In this document: piece after piece, positions 41,435 to 53,210 of the stretch
Layout of the letters: each line of letters begins with the position of its first letter
Position numbering within the stretch: position 1 is the stretch's first letter
Source: Alphaproteobacteria bacterium
GTDB taxonomy: Bacteria; Pseudomonadota; Alphaproteobacteria; UBA8366
Direction of reading: 5' to 3'
Length of the DNA stretch: 64,000 bases
Assembly: GCA_028281325.1 (NCBI GenBank)
Contig: JANQKC010000016.1
Coordinates: forward strand, 16,808 to 80,807
Made by a program: the position numbers and the translations under genes
Notes under the pieces: model-generated
Seen by the model: the letters and a program-made list of their open reading frames with translations, nothing else
What the model was told of the DNA's origin: nothing
Databases searched by the model: none

Positions 41435-44056
41435 TTAAACGACGGTAAGATCCGAATCCGCCGCAACCCGCATGCCCGTATCATGCTCGTAAACGGCGTA
41501 TCCCTGGCCGTCGATCTGAGCCGTATCGACCTCGCTCCAACCGTCCCCGACCAAATTCAGCGTGTCACCGGCATCGCCATCGATCACGATGGTCCGCGCC
41601 GTCCCGGTCAAGGCGTTGATACCGGTATCCACGGCTGGAATCAGGTCCTCGGGGATCGTCAAGGTCACGTCCGGTGTCCCGGAAATGTCGATCCGCTCCA
41701 CATTCGTCACACTCATCTGGCCCGTCGAGAAATCGAAATTCGAACTGGGTCCGATGATTTTCAACGTATCGATTCCATCGCCACCGTCGAAATCCAGCGC
41801 CGACAAACCGATCGGCGCGCCCTCGAAAATTACCGTGTCATCGCCGGCGCCGGTTTCGATATCGAACAGTTTGGACCATGTATCGATATTGGACGTGGCA
41901 TCGATGTCGATTGTGTCGTTACCGTCCCCGGTGGTAATGAACCCGCGTTTCGCGTTGATAATCGTGATATGGCTATCGCCGCCGCCGCCGAAATGAATAT
42001 CGGTATGGACGAAATTATCGATCGTCAGGTCCGCTGCGGTGTCGCTTTCGGCCCGTAAATTCTTCAGCGAATTCCACGACGACATCAGTTCGACATCGGC
42101 GTTACCCGATGCATCGCGCGTAAGATTGACCTGCACACTGCCAGGTAATCCAGCGATGTCCATGTCACTGCCGGGGATAAGCGCGAAACTGTCCGGGCCT
42201 TGGTTCGGCAAAACGAAGTTATCGGCAAGGTTCTGGAACCGTCCATCGGTCGTCACGTTTGAAACGGTCAGCACAATGTCATGCACGGTCGGCGCGACAG
42301 GCGCCGGCGGCGTTTCGGTGGCGACCGGCGCAGGCGCGAATACCGGATCGTCATCGCCATCGGTCGCCACAAGATCAAAGCCCGACCCGCCCGGGTCTTC
42401 CGACTCGCTTGCCAGATCATCTATGAGCGCGCCGAGATCGGGTCCCGCGGCACCGAACGGGTCCGGAACATATGGATTGTCTGCAATCGGGTCGACGGCG
42501 ACGCCACCGACGTTTGGTATTCCAACAGGACTGCCAGACGGTCCGCCCACCGCGCCGCCCCCCGTGTCGCCACCGCCACTGGCTGGGCTACCGCCAGCCG
42601 GTCCAGCCGACGGTTCGTCATCATTGCCACCGATAACGTCGTCGGCTCCCTGATACGACACGGGCACAATGCCATCACCGATCGGAGCGGACGATCCGCC
42701 ATCCGCCGTCGTGGTCTCGGTCAAGGTCGGGGACGGATCCGTCAGGAGGCCGAGGTCGAACGGCGCCGCACCATCATCAGGTTCGGTCGGTCCTGTCCCA
42801 CCAAAGGTCAAATTCTGAGCGAGATCAAGTCCGGGCGCTACGACGATCTCCTCTACCAGGGGCGCGGTTCCCTGCCCCGCGCCGCTAGGTTCCGTCGGGA
42901 TGCTCGCCGCCAATGGGGCGTCGATCAAACCTGCCGGCAGCCCACTCTGCTGTATCGGTTGCTGCGCCGGTTCGGCAGGGCTGCCGCCCGCGGGCGCCGA
43001 TCCCGTCGAGGCCGTTTCGGTCTCACCATCGTCACCACCTGATTGGCCGGACTGTGTTTCACCTTGGTCGGGCGTTCCCGGCGTCCCGTCCGGTCCGGTC
43101 TGACCGGGCTTGCCCCCCTCGAACAAGTGCGAGGCAATGCCGGCGACATCACCATAGGCGTCGCCGTATTCCGACGGCGTCAAAACGAACGGGGCGCTCG
43201 GCGGCGCATCGATGCCGGTCACACGCGTGGTTTCGCCTTGGTTGTCCAAGGTCACGCTGCCGGCTTGCGTGATGACTTCGATCGCACCGTCGATCACCGT
43301 GAACTGCCCGCCATCCTCGCCAATCCGGCCGGCAACTTCCGTTCCTCGAATACCGATCGTCCCGACCGGCGTCGCAACAGTCATATCGGTATTGTCGGTC
43401 TTGGCGATCTCACCGCTAGAGAAGACGAAAACGCCTTTCAGGATGGAGAATTGAGCCGATCCGCTTTGCGTCGCCGGATTGAAGACCAATTCGTCCAGCG
43501 CCAGCTTTGCATCCGCGCCCAGTGCAAATTCGGTCTTGTCGAGGAACACCATGCGCACGGCGCTATCGCTTCCGCCGGTCTCCACGATGTCGCCCTGAAA
43601 GACCGGGTCGCCCTTTTCGAGCGAAACACGCGTCCCGTCCGCCCGGACTGCGAACGCCTGCCCCGCAACGTCATCGACTTGGCCGATCGACTGCGCCCCC
43701 ACGCTCGGTCCGGCTTGGGCATATTGCCCGGGGGCCTGCGACGCCAGGAAAGAGTCGACCAGTTGCGGTGACAGCGCCTGTGCGCCATTCGACGCCACGA
43801 GGTCCGGCGGCGATTCCTGCGCGAAGTAGTTCTGGACGATCACATCGGCGCCCGACGGCCCCGTCAAAACCAGGTCCTGTCCGAACTGGGAAAAATCGCC
43901 CTGCGCGAGAAAACCGCCGTCAGGCAATTCGATCGCGTCACCGCCCTCCGCTTGGAGAACGACCGTCTGTCCGGACGGACCGTCCGACGTCGGGAAAAGG
44001 GATTCTCCCCCCGATCCAAGACCCTGGCTATCCGGCGATAGACGCGGAATCGACAT
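41435..44056 (-). CDS. Large FecR-domain surface protein, probably type I-secreted
   Basis: An 873-residue protein from ATG 44054-44056. There is no N-terminal signal peptide. After an acidic lead-in, residues about 125-260 form a FecR-like domain: GQAFAVRADGTRVSLEKGDPVFQGDIVETG, FALGADAKLALDELVF, FSILKGVFVFSSGEIAKTD and TPVGTIGIRGTEVAG. Next comes a low-complexity, acidic Gly/Ser/Pro region (about 290-570). The C-terminus is beta-rich with calcium-binding-like patterns (TTGDGNDTIDIDATS, IETGAGDDTVIFEG) and long repeats. FecR-domain proteins of this sort are common among secreted adhesins of alphaproteobacteria. No type I secretion genes are in the window. An AT-rich 300-base region precedes it. 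Confidence 0.72.
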   Translation of the reverse strand: MSIPRLSPDSQGLGSGGESLFPTSDGPSGQTVVLQAEGGDAIELPDGGFLAQGDFSQFGQDLVLTGPSGADVIVQNYFAQESPPDLVASNGAQALSPQLVDSFLASQAPGQYAQAGPSVGAQSIGQVDDVAGQAFAVRADGTRVSLEKGDPVFQGDIVETGGSDSAVRMVFLDKTEFALGADAKLALDELVFNPATQSGSAQFSILKGVFVFSSGEIAKTDNTDMTVATPVGTIGIRGTEVAGRIGEDGGQFTVIDGAIEVITQAGSVTLDNQGETTRVTGIDAPPSAPFVLTPSEYGDAYGDVAGIASHLFEGGKPGQTGPDGTPGTPDQGETQSGQSGGDDGETETASTGSAPAGGSPAEPAQQPIQQSGLPAGLIDAPLAASIPTEPSGAGQGTAPLVEEIVVAPGLDLAQNLTFGGTGPTEPDDGAAPFDLGLLTDPSPTLTETTTADGGSSAPIGDGIVPVSYQGADDVIGGNDDEPSAGPAGGSPASGGGDTGGGAVGGPSGSPVGIPNVGGVAVDPIADNPYVPDPFGAAGPDLGALIDDLASESEDPGGSGFDLVATDGDDDPVFAPAPVATETPPAPVAPTVHDIVLTVSNVTTDGRFQNLADNFVLPNQGPDSFALIPGSDMDIAGLPGSVQVNLTRDASGNADVELMSSWNSLKNLRAESDTAADLTIDNFVHTDIHFGGGGDSHITIINAKRGFITTGDGNDTIDIDATSNIDTWSKLFDIETGAGDDTVIFEGAPIGLSALDFDGGDGIDTLKIIGPSSNFDFSTGQMSVTNVERIDISGTPDVTLTIPEDLIPAVDTGINALTGTARTIVIDGDAGDTLNLVGDGWSEVDTAQIDGQGYAVYEHDTGMRVAADSDLTVV

Positions 44057-44356
44057 TAGATGCCCCGATTTCCCAAGTAGACGGCTCTGAACCTATGCGC
44101 CTACCAAGAAAGTATAGCATCTAATTTAATAAAATCGAGCGTATTAATTAAATAGTCTTACTTATTTAGTTAATTTTATTTATATTTTTTTATTGTTTTT
44201 AAATATAAATTCTCGATTTCATGGTTAACGCGCAGTAAATTTTTCCTAAATCGACCTACGAGGTTTTAACTGCGGACACGGCCGGAGCGGGCGACGCCCA
44301 TATTGGCGGATGCGTTAAGACGTCCCAACGGGCCGCCGGCAACCCCGATCGCCGCG
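44057..44356. other. AT-rich intergenic region upstream of the FecR surface protein
   Basis: Exactly 300 bases between two minus-strand genes; 44115-44250 is extremely AT-rich with long T-runs. It holds an imperfect dyad, TTAATTAAAT and ATTTAGTTAA (near 44144-44173), and a wider inverted repeat AAATCGAG / CTCGATTT. This looks like the promoter and upstream control region of the FecR-protein gene. No gene is visible. Confidence 0.42.
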
Positions 44357-45466
<1,110 letters not shown>

Positions 45467-45522
45467 TCAGCCGCCGTATATGTTTTGCGGGCGACCTGCC
45501 CACCGTATTGACCGACGACTGG

Positions 45523-45924
45523 CTAAGCCGGCGCCATCGCGTCCAGAAAACTCCGGATCTTTGCCGCAACCTGCTTGGGATGCGGTTCAAGCGCCCCATC
45601 ATATCCTGCCGGATCGAGAAGACTGTTCATGTCGCCGAGCGTGAGGCCGAAGAATCCGGCCACCGCGGCGCGGTCGCTCTGCCCGCCGTACACCGGCCAG
45701 CAGACCTTGCCCGTTGAGTCTTCTTCAAGACGCAAACCTTGGGCTTTGAACCACGGATGCAAAGCGGCCGCCAAACCAACCGCACACCCTTTCCCCTGTC
45801 CGTACCACCGCGTGAAGGTCAAACGGTCGGCCGGAAGCTCGTCGAGAAAATCGGCAAGCTCGTTCAACCGCTCGCGCCCCGGTGCGGCGTATCTTGCAAT
45901 GTCGTCGAATGCTTTCGTTTCCAT
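45523..45924 (-). CDS. Uncharacterised soluble protein (133 aa)
   Basis: A 133-residue protein from ATG 45922-45924. It opens with a helical part (RERLNELADFLDELPADRL), then FTRWYGQGKGCAVGLAAALHPWFKAQGLRL, and ends with a helix (HPKQVAAKIRSFLDAM). There is one cysteine in CAVGLAAAL and one in VCWPVYGG. No signal peptide and no known family. It lies on its own between mreB and a 290-base gene-free region. Confidence 0.5.
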   Translation of the reverse strand: METKAFDDIARYAAPGRERLNELADFLDELPADRLTFTRWYGQGKGCAVGLAAALHPWFKAQGLRLEEDSTGKVCWPVYGGQSDRAAVAGFFGLTLGDMNSLLDPAGYDGALEPHPKQVAAKIRSFLDAMAPA

Positions 45925-46213
45925 GGCACACCCTGATTCTTGTTATCGCACCATCTAACGTGCGGTTATGGTCCAACTTTATGGCAACACCATGACCTCC
46001 TTCAACAATCAGGACATGGGCGCCGACTTTATTCGGTCGACGATGACGCGCTGACGCGGCGATACCGTCGCGCAACGCCGACCGCGATTTCGGAGGCCGT
46101 ATGGTGCGGCACTCCGGATCGAGACACAATGCCTCCGGCGGATCAAAGGCCATCAAAGTTGAGTTTGTTCTACCTGGGTAAGACTAACGCGCCGGTGGAC
46201 CGAACCGGCATGG
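45925..46213. other. Gene-free region
   Basis: Nearly 290 bases between two minus-strand genes. Open frames on the plus strand here have no ribosome binding site or family resemblance. Nothing else was recognised. Confidence 0.35.
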
Positions 46214-47002
46214 TCAACGGCCGAGGATGCTGCCCTTTATAACCGGGGTGCCATCCGACGGCTGGCTCTCGGTTAGTTTGAAAGTAATGACGCTCTTGTC
46301 GCTGATATCCGTGAACTTGATCGGCACGCCGCGTTCGTCGAACCAAAGTTCATATTTGGCGTCGCCGTCGACCAGGAAGTAATCCGCGCTCACGGTTCGA
46401 CCGGCGAACTCGATATCCTTCTTCACGCCCTCCGACGCGGACACGTTGTACAAGCTTCCGGACTTGGTCCCCATCAGAACCGACGCTTCCAGAATATCCT
46501 TCGACCAGGGGTTGTTCGGGTAAACATCGGCCGGCGCCTCGCGTCGCCCTTTGGGCGATTCGATCACAAATTTCTCACCGGTCGCACGCCCATTTACGCC
46601 GCTCTTCTCGCCATTTTCCTGCGTCTTGCTTTCGAAAGACACAAGGCGGCCATTCTTCCAGGTCTCCTTGCTGCTGCCGATTTCCTTATGCGCGACGACC
46701 AAAAGCACTTTGACCTGGACACGGAATTCGTTGCGAACAGAAACCTCCGCGCCCGTGTCACGGATAATGTTCGTATAGGTGCCGATGTTGCCATGGGTCG
46801 AGTGGTGGACGGCGTAGGTCAAGACTTTCTCGGGGACGCTGCCGTGAACCCCGCCGGTCAAGCCGGGCATCAGCAAACAAGCTCCGACAAACGACGCCAG
46901 GAACCCGGCGGCCCGACGCGGCCGCACCGACTGAAGCAAGCGACGCCCCCGCGTTTCGCGGCGTTCCGCCGATAGTATCTGTCGCGACAAACCGTCCATC
47001 AT
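46214..47002 (-). CDS. DUF6134-type exported protein
   Basis: A 262-residue protein from ATG 47000-47002 (a second ATG follows at 46997). The N-terminus has a long basic lead and a hydrophobic segment (FLASFVGACLLMPGL), so it looks exported. The mature domain has the DUF6134 pattern: YAVHHSTHGNIGTYTNII, VRNEFRVQVKVL, SKETWKNGRLVSFESKT, then the DYFLVDGDAKYELWFDERGVPIKFTDIS strand-turn-strand end. Family members are periplasmic and of unknown function; the pattern of long antiparallel strands suggests a lipocalin-like or LolA-like fold. It is followed by a 290-base gap. Confidence 0.68.
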   Translation of the reverse strand: MMDGLSRQILSAERRETRGRRLLQSVRPRRAAGFLASFVGACLLMPGLTGGVHGSVPEKVLTYAVHHSTHGNIGTYTNIIRDTGAEVSVRNEFRVQVKVLLVVAHKEIGSSKETWKNGRLVSFESKTQENGEKSGVNGRATGEKFVIESPKGRREAPADVYPNNPWSKDILEASVLMGTKSGSLYNVSASEGVKKDIEFAGRTVSADYFLVDGDAKYELWFDERGVPIKFTDISDKSVITFKLTESQPSDGTPVIKGSILGR

Positions 47003-47340
47003 AACGCCTTGTATTTAAGCCGTTTTCTTGATTTCCAGGCGACGATGCCCATCGCATCTCACCGGCGCACCCCAACCCGATAATCAAACATAATACTCAT
47101 GTCGTTGTAAAGATGGAGAGATTGTATTTCTCGCCCGGATACCGGCTCATGCAAGAGCTTCCTTAGTGAAATCTCCTACCGCTAAAGTCTAAAACTTTTC
47201 TATTCGTCCGGGGTACTCATTCTGGCCATTCCGCCGGCCGCAACCTTCGCCTATATAGTAGGGGCATTGCTGTACGGGATCGTATTCGCCGTGATGTTAC
47301 GATCGCACGGCAGATCAATACTTCTACGGAGCATGTCGCG
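47003..47340. other. Intergenic divergent promoter region
   Basis: About 340 bases between divergent genes: the DUF6134 gene on the minus strand and the small secreted gene on the plus strand. A frame of about 45 codons at 47190-47356 encodes a membrane-helix-like stretch but has no start codon. No clear promoter or terminator was assigned. Confidence 0.35.
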
Positions 47341-47703
47341 ATGTTGCGAGTTCTAACCCACGCCATCATGCCTTTCGCGGCTCTTGGCATGGTCGCTTCA
47401 GGCTTCGCCGCGCCCGCCGCAAGCCAACAAAACAGCCAAGTTTGCATCAACCAAGGGCATAAGCCTGGCTCCAACGGGTTTTTTCGCTGCCTGCAATCCT
47501 TGCAGGACAGCGGTACGGACTCTTCCGCGAAGGAGGGCCTCTCGGGAACGGCCGGCTCGGCCGCCTCAAGCAGTTCGGATGGTGTCCTGACCGGTTACAG
47601 CGGCGGCCCGATCGAAGGCGCCACGGACCCGGACCCCGATCTCCTGAAACAGCTCGGCAAAGACGACCTGACGCCGAGCAATCCCGGTGGCGGCAAGCCG
47701 TAA
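47341..47703 (+). CDS. Small secreted protein of unknown function
   Basis: A 120-residue protein from ATG 47341 with ACGGAGC about eight bases upstream. Residues 1-28 are a signal peptide (MLRVLTHAIMPFAALGMVASG, ending APAASQ). The mature part has two cysteines (NSQVCINQGHKPGSNGFFRCLQSL) spaced to form a disulfide, followed by a long low-complexity tail rich in Gly, Ser and Asp (GTAGSAASSSSDGV, IEGATDPDPDLL). No family was recognised; the two-cysteine head is similar in kind to small periplasmic protein-binding modules. Confidence 0.6.
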   Translation: MLRVLTHAIMPFAALGMVASGFAAPAASQQNSQVCINQGHKPGSNGFFRCLQSLQDSGTDSSAKEGLSGTAGSAASSSSDGVLTGYSGGPIEGATDPDPDLLKQLGKDDLTPSNPGGGKP

Positions 47704-47729
47704 TACCGACCCTGCTGCACGGCCCAGCG

Positions 47730-48749
47730 TTACCGCTTTCGGTCGCTGAATGTCCTGAGGATTCGGTCCGCCGCCATGGTAGGCGTCAACCGGCCAGCCA
47801 TTACGTCATGCTCCAAAGCGCCTATGCCGCTCGCGACGTCCGGGTCGGTTCGCAGCGACGTCATCAGCCGATCCTCGACCATCGCCCACATCCACCGCAG
47901 AATCTGACCGCGTCGGGTCGCCTCAAGCTCACCGGTTTCCGTCAAGCGCTCGCGATGGTCGACCACTTTCTGCCATAGCGCGGCAAGGCCGATCCGGCGC
48001 AGGCCGCTGCACTGCAGAACCGGCGGCGTCCAATTCGGGCTGGCGGGCGTCATCAGGTGCATCGCATTCGCGTATTCGCCGGCGGCCCGCGCGGCACGCT
48101 CCTTGTTCTCGCCATCCGCCTTGTTGACCGCGATCATATCCGCCAGTTCGAGCACGCCGCGCTTGATGCCTTGCAGTTCGTCCCCGGCCCCCGCGATGGT
48201 CAGCACCAGGAAGAAATCCACCATTTCCGAGACCGCCGTCTCCGACTGGCCGACCCCGACGGTCTCGACCAAGATGACATCGAAACCGGCGGCTTCGCAG
48301 ATGATCATGGTTTCCCGGGTCGTGCGCGTCACCCCGCCCAGCGTCCCAGATGCCGGCGAAGGCCGGATGAAGGCCTTGTCGTCGCGCGACAGTTTCTCCA
48401 TCCGTGTCTTGTCGCCGAGAATGCTGCCGCCGGTGCGGCTGCTGGTCGGATCGACGGCCAAGACCGCGACGCGATGACCCTTTTCGGTCAAATCCGTTCC
48501 CAGCGCATCGATGAAGGTGCTCTTGCCGACCCCCGGCACGCCGGTGATTCCAACGCGATGCGCGTTCCCGCTATACGGCAGGAGTTGTACGATCATATCC
48601 TGCGCCATCGCTTGATGATCAGGATTTCGGCTTTCGATCAACGTGATGGCGCGGGCGATCACGGCCCGGTCGCCCAACAGGACACCGGCGACATACTCAT
48701 CTACGGAAAGGGGGACCCGGCTTAACCGCGGTGCGGCGCGACTTGTCAT
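47730..48749 (-). CDS. meaB: MeaB, methylmalonyl-CoA mutase-associated GTPase
   Basis: About 339 residues from ATG 48747-48749; a GTG at 48755 is also in frame. It is a G3E P-loop GTPase with P-loop GVPGVGKST, switch-type SSRTGGSILGDKTRM, PSPASGTLGGVTRTTRETM, Walker-like VILVETVGVGQSETAV and the NKAD base-specificity motif. MeaB guards and reloads adenosylcobalamin on methylmalonyl-CoA mutase. It lies ten-odd bases downstream of the mutase large-subunit gene in the same operon. A C-terminal helical part (RRGQILRWMWAMVED) serves dimerisation. Confidence 0.92.
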   Translation of the reverse strand: MTSRAAPRLSRVPLSVDEYVAGVLLGDRAVIARAITLIESRNPDHQAMAQDMIVQLLPYSGNAHRVGITGVPGVGKSTFIDALGTDLTEKGHRVAVLAVDPTSSRTGGSILGDKTRMEKLSRDDKAFIRPSPASGTLGGVTRTTRETMIICEAAGFDVILVETVGVGQSETAVSEMVDFFLVLTIAGAGDELQGIKRGVLELADMIAVNKADGENKERAARAAGEYANAMHLMTPASPNWTPPVLQCSGLRRIGLAALWQKVVDHRERLTETGELEATRRGQILRWMWAMVEDRLMTSLRTDPDVASGIGALEHDVMAGRLTPTMAADRILRTFSDRKR

Positions 48750-48765
48750 CCGCACGAACCCGCCG

Positions 48766-50970
48766 TCACTGGCCGCCGTCTTCCGGCGTATAGCCCAACG
48801 ACTCGTTCAGCGTTTCCAACAGACCGACCGCCGCCTCGCTGATCACGGTCCCGGGCGGAAAGATCGCCTTGGCGCCCGCCGCATACAACGTATCGTAATC
48901 CTGCGGCGGGATGACACCGCCCAGCACGATCATGATATCGCCCCGCCCAAGCTCTTCGAGCCTCGACTTCAGGTCCGGCACCAAGGTCAAATGACCGGCG
49001 GCGAGCGAACTCACCCCGATGATATGGACGTCGTTCTCGACCGCCTGACGGGCCGCCTCGTCCGGCGTTTGGAACAGCGGACCGATATCCACGTCGAAAC
49101 CCAAATCCGCAAATGCCGTCGCAATGATCTTTTGGCCACGGTCATGCCCGTCCTGCCCCATTTTCGCGACAAGGATGCGGGGTCGCCGCCCTTCGCGGGT
49201 CTCGAAAGTTGCGATCATGTCACGCACCGTCTTCACGGCGTCCGTCGCCTCGCCCATCTCGCTGCTGTAAACCCCCGATATCGCCTTGATTTCCGCAACG
49301 TGGCGGCCGAAGACGCGCTCCATCGCATCGGTGATCTCGCCGACCGAGGCTTTCGCGCGGGCCGCATCGACGGCAAGCGCCAGCAGGTTGCCGTCCCCCG
49401 ATTCCGCGCAGCGCGTCAACGCGTCCAGAGCCGCCTGACAGTCCGCCTCGTTCCGTTCGGCGCGCAACCGCTTAAGCTTTTCGATTTGGGCCTGCCGGAC
49501 CGCCGTGTTGTCGACCTTGAGCACGTCGATGGGGTCTTCCTTTTCAAGCCGGTACTTGTTCACGCCGACGACCGTTTGCCGGCCGGTATCGATGCGCGCT
49601 TGCGTTCGGGCAGACGCTTCTTCGATGCGCAGTTTGGGAATGCCCGCTTCGATGGCCTTGGCCATCCCGCCCAGATCTTCGACCTCTTGGATGTGATCCC
49701 AGGCGCGCCGGGCGAGTTCATAGGTCAGCCGCTCGACATAGTAGCTTCCGGCCCAAGGATCGATCGTCTTACAGGTATCGCTTTCCTGCTGCAGAAAAAT
49801 CTGCGTGTTGCGGGCGATGCGGGCGCTGAAATCCGTCGGCAAGGCCAGCGCCTCGTCCAGCGCATTAGTGTGGAGCGACTGCGTATGCCCCTGCGTCGCC
49901 GCCATCGCCTCGATGCATGTCCGGATGACATTGTTGAATACATCCTGCGCCGTGAGACTCCAACCCGATGTCTGGCAATGGGTCCGCAAGGATAAGGACT
50001 TCGGATTCTCCGGCTCGAACTGGCGCATGAGCTTCGCCCACAACAACCGCGCGGCCCGCAGCTTCGCCACTTCCATGAAGAAGTTCATGCCGACCGCCCA
50101 GAAAAAGGACAGCCGCGGCGCGAACGTATCGACGCCCAGGCCGGCCGCCTGACCCCGCCGGACATACTCGATCCCATCGGCCAGCGTGTACGCGAGTTCC
50201 AGGTCGGCTGTCGCCCCGGCCTCCTGCATGTGATAACCGGAAATGCTGATGCTGTTGAAGCGCGGCATGTTCTCCGACGTGTAGGCAAAGATGTCGGAGA
50301 TGATGCGCATCGACGGTTGCGGCGGGAAGATGTAGGTGTTCCGCACCATGAACTCTTTCAAGATGTCGTTCTGAATCGTGCCGGACAATTTGGCCAAGGG
50401 CACGCCCTGCTCTTCGCCGGCGACGATGTAAAGAGCCATCACCGGCAGCACCGCCCCGTTCATGGTCATCGAGACGCTCATGCGGTCCAGCGGGATGCCG
50501 TCGAACAGGGTCCGCATATCCAGGATCGAGTCGATCGCCACGCCGGCCATGCCGACATCGCCGCCCACCCGCGGATGATCCGAATCGTAACCGCGATGGG
50601 TCGGCAGGTCGAAGGCGATGGAGAGGCCTTTCTGTCCCGCGGCCAGGTTCCGCCGGTAGAAGGCGTTGCTCGCTTCCGCGGTCGAGAAACCGGCATACTG
50701 CCGAATGGTCCACGGCTGCGTGACATACATGGTGGGATACGGCCCCCGCAGATAGGGCGGCAAGCCGGGCCGCGTCGCCAGAAAGTCCAAGCCGTCGAGA
50801 TCCGCCGCCGAATACAGCGGCTTCACAGGGATGCGTTCCGGTGTTTCCCAAACCAGCCCATCGGGCGATCCGCCAATCGCCGCCATCGCCTGCGCCCAAT
50901 CGGTCGTCGTGGCGGTTCGGTTCGCGCCGGACGCAAAATCCACCGCCGAGAAATCCGGAATCGCGCTCAT
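48766..50970 (-). CDS. Methylmalonyl-CoA mutase, large (alpha) subunit
   Basis: A 734-residue enzyme, the catalytic subunit that converts (R)-methylmalonyl-CoA to succinyl-CoA using adenosylcobalamin. The TIM-barrel domain shows the standard [28 protein letters not shown] (abridged), [21 protein letters not shown] and [15 protein letters not shown] segments. The C-terminal cobalamin domain (from about residue 595) has the DxHxxG base-off motif in GQDGHDRG and the later [14 protein letters not shown] and [12 protein letters not shown]. Its ATG overlaps the stop of the small-subunit gene by four bases (ATGA), and meaB follows. The operon serves propionyl-CoA use, for example from odd-chain fatty acids, threonine/isoleucine breakdown or related carbon. 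Confidence 0.95.
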   Translation of the reverse strand: MSAIPDFSAVDFASGANRTATTTDWAQAMAAIGGSPDGLVWETPERIPVKPLYSAADLDGLDFLATRPGLPPYLRGPYPTMYVTQPWTIRQYAGFSTAEASNAFYRRNLAAGQKGLSIAFDLPTHRGYDSDHPRVGGDVGMAGVAIDSILDMRTLFDGIPLDRMSVSMTMNGAVLPVMALYIVAGEEQGVPLAKLSGTIQNDILKEFMVRNTYIFPPQPSMRIISDIFAYTSENMPRFNSISISGYHMQEAGATADLELAYTLADGIEYVRRGQAAGLGVDTFAPRLSFFWAVGMNFFMEVAKLRAARLLWAKLMRQFEPENPKSLSLRTHCQTSGWSLTAQDVFNNVIRTCIEAMAATQGHTQSLHTNALDEALALPTDFSARIARNTQIFLQQESDTCKTIDPWAGSYYVERLTYELARRAWDHIQEVEDLGGMAKAIEAGIPKLRIEEASARTQARIDTGRQTVVGVNKYRLEKEDPIDVLKVDNTAVRQAQIEKLKRLRAERNEADCQAALDALTRCAESGDGNLLALAVDAARAKASVGEITDAMERVFGRHVAEIKAISGVYSSEMGEATDAVKTVRDMIATFETREGRRPRILVAKMGQDGHDRGQKIIATAFADLGFDVDIGPLFQTPDEAARQAVENDVHIIGVSSLAAGHLTLVPDLKSRLEELGRGDIMIVLGGVIPPQDYDTLYAAGAKAIFPPGTVISEAAVGLLETLNESLGYTPEDGGQ

Positions 50971-53120
50971 TGCCGCAAGACTCCTGTATCCACAAGAAAT
51001 TTCGTTAGAATGGCAAGCACGTCACACCCTTCGAAGGCAAAGCCATCGACCGCCTTCTCCATCGAGGCGAGACCGCCCCGAGGCGACCCGATGATAAACA
51101 CTTTCTCGGCGGCGGACAGCGCGGCCACCGCATCGGCGGCCAGTTCCTCGTATACGACCGGTTCGGAGCATAGCACAGCCGTCGTCAAACCGCTCTTCCC
51201 GAATTCGTCGGCGACCGCGGTCACATCGGTCCCGCCCGTCCCGACGACAGCGTCGATCCCACCGGCGGCAAAGAAATTGCGCGCAAAACCGACGGCGCCG
51301 GTGAACTGTGCAGGATTTCCGATCGCCGCCAGGAAGACCCTCGGCGGTGCGCCGTTTATTGCCGCGTGCGCGTCGCACGCATCGCGCAGGCGTTCGAACG
51401 GTTCCGCCAGTCGCCGCTGCGGCAGCGCCGGGATTTGGGTCGGCGCCGACGCTGCGATAACGGCGCTCAACGACCCGAGCGTCGCCCCGTCCAATGCTGC
51501 CGCGACGACGGTTTCCATGAGACCATCCTTGCCGGCCTGCGACGCCACGGCGCGCACAGGGTGGATCGCCTCAGCTTGATCCGTTGCCGAGCGATGATCG
51601 GCCAGCGACTGCACCGCTTCCCGTTCCAACGCCGCAACGTCGAGCAAGAGCACGTCCACCGGCTCTTCCTGCAGATTGGCAAAGGCGCTGCTGCCGGTGA
51701 TCGGGTCGCTTCGGACGGCGATGCTGCGATCCCTCACCGCGGCGGCCTTCGCGATCCGCCCGGCGAGTGCACCGCTTTCAAGCTCGGCCACGATGCCGCC
51801 CGCCGCTTCGATATCTTGGAACAAACTCCATGCGTCCTGGCTCAAGGCGTCGGTCAAAGTCTCGAATGCCCACGCGCCGCCCGCGGGATCGATCACCCGA
51901 TTGAGCGAGGACTCCTGCTGGAGCACAAGTTGCGTATTCCGCGCGATCCGCCGCGCGAATTCGTCGGGCAGCCCAAGCGCGTGCGTAAACGGCAGAACCG
52001 TGATGCTGTCGACACCCCCGACCGACGCAGCAAAGGTCGCCAACGTGCCGCGAAGCATGTTCACCCAAGGGTCCCGGCGAGCCTGCATTCGAGCCGACGT
52101 TACCGCGGAAAGACGCATGGTTCGCGCCATGGCCGCATCGCCGCAGGCCTCCGCGATACGGCCCCAAAGCCGGCGCGCAGCGCGAAGCTTCGCGATCGAC
52201 GTCAGAAAGTCGGAGTCGACCGCAAAGGTGAAGGCGATTTGGGCGAAGGCCGTCTCAAGCGGCAATCCGGACTCGGTAAGACTGCGGAGATAGGCCACAC
52301 CGGTCGCCGCGGCGCAGGCGAGTTCCTGCGCTTCACTGGCGCCCGCGTTATGATAAACGGCGCTGTCCACGCCGACAGAGGAGACATTGGGGAACCGCTC
52401 GGCGGTATAGGTTGCAAGATGCCCGAGCTGTCGGAGCATGTCGTCAACCGCACACGGCAACGCGCCCTGCCGGGCCAGCGCCGTAATCGGGTCCGCGTTG
52501 AGCGCCGCCGCCGCCATCTCCGGCCGGACGCCGCGCCGTTGCCACAGCGCGAACATCATCGCCGACACCGGCAGGAATGCCGCGCCGGCGTCCAACGCTA
52601 TCGGCGCCGCCTCCAGGTCCACCCCGTCGAGCACGTCGTCGAGATCGTCAAGCGACGACAGAATGACGCCATCGCCACCCGCCACACCCGGCGCGGCGAC
52701 GTCATCGGCATCAAGCCCGTGCCGCGCGGCGGCGCTAAGCGCCAGGAGGATTGACGTGACGCCCTGTTCCAAATCCTGGAGTATCGCCGCGTTGCAAACG
52801 CGACGGTCGGGAAGCGCATGCCGCTGCCGCACGTCCCAGCCCGCCGCCACCTGGCCGGCAAGGCGATGTCCGCGCGTAAAGGGCGCCATGCCCGGGAACC
52901 CGGAGGGGTCGTCTTCCGACGGCCAATCGTCCCGGGTATAGAGGGCCTGAATCTCGATGTCATCGAGCGTATGGAAGCTCAAGGCGTCGACGCCTTTCCC
53001 TTCGCCGAGAATACGTTCGACAAGTGCGGTCCATGCGTCGGATGCCGGCTCCGCGAAATCACCGGCCATCGTTAGTGACGACGCATCCGGCATTTCGTTC
53101 TGCGGCGGTTTCTTTCCCAT
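50967..53120 (-). CDS. mutA: Methylmalonyl-CoA mutase, small (beta) subunit
   Basis: A 717-residue homologue of the catalytic subunit, start at 53120 (ATG), first gene of the mutA-mutB-meaB operon. It keeps the barrel-like core ([66 protein letters not shown]) but the C-terminal domain lacks the cobalamin-binding DxHxxG, reading [17 protein letters not shown] there instead; this is normal for the non-catalytic subunit. Upstream lies a conspicuous 14-bp hairpin (53142-53193) and then the divergent adenylate cyclase gene. Low-similarity regions in the N-terminal third suggest faster evolution than in the large subunit. Confidence 0.9.
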   Translation of the reverse strand: MGKKPPQNEMPDASSLTMAGDFAEPASDAWTALVERILGEGKGVDALSFHTLDDIEIQALYTRDDWPSEDDPSGFPGMAPFTRGHRLAGQVAAGWDVRQRHALPDRRVCNAAILQDLEQGVTSILLALSAAARHGLDADDVAAPGVAGGDGVILSSLDDLDDVLDGVDLEAAPIALDAGAAFLPVSAMMFALWQRRGVRPEMAAAALNADPITALARQGALPCAVDDMLRQLGHLATYTAERFPNVSSVGVDSAVYHNAGASEAQELACAAATGVAYLRSLTESGLPLETAFAQIAFTFAVDSDFLTSIAKLRAARRLWGRIAEACGDAAMARTMRLSAVTSARMQARRDPWVNMLRGTLATFAASVGGVDSITVLPFTHALGLPDEFARRIARNTQLVLQQESSLNRVIDPAGGAWAFETLTDALSQDAWSLFQDIEAAGGIVAELESGALAGRIAKAAAVRDRSIAVRSDPITGSSAFANLQEEPVDVLLLDVAALEREAVQSLADHRSATDQAEAIHPVRAVASQAGKDGLMETVVAAALDGATLGSLSAVIAASAPTQIPALPQRRLAEPFERLRDACDAHAAINGAPPRVFLAAIGNPAQFTGAVGFARNFFAAGGIDAVVGTGGTDVTAVADEFGKSGLTTAVLCSEPVVYEELAADAVAALSAAEKVFIIGSPRGGLASMEKAVDGFAFEGCDVLAILTKFLVDTGVLRQ

Positions 53121-53141
53121 TCACGCCTCTACTCTAGGCGC

Positions 53142-53193
53142 CGGTTTTCGGCGGTAGTTCGATAATGGTTTTCCTAGGCCTACCGCAAAACCG
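53142..53193. promoter_or_regulatory. Large inverted repeat upstream of mutA
   Basis: CGGTTTT plus GCGGTAG (53142-53148 and 53151-53157, two-base bulge) pair with CTACCGC plus AAAACCG (53180-53193), giving a 14-bp stem with a 22-base loop. It ends 22 bases before the mutA start on the minus strand and lies in the 263-base divergent region with the adenylate cyclase gene. It may be a protein operator or an RNA leader. It does not resemble a cobalamin riboswitch, which is much larger. Confidence 0.5.
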
Positions 53194-53210
53194 CCGCCGT
53201 TATAAGTCTT

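Noticed and set aside
47190..47356. Membrane-helix-like open frame on the plus strand
   Set aside because: The reading frame has no ATG, GTG or TTG start; an in-frame stop lies upstream. Only a CTG or ATT start would work, which cannot be supported.
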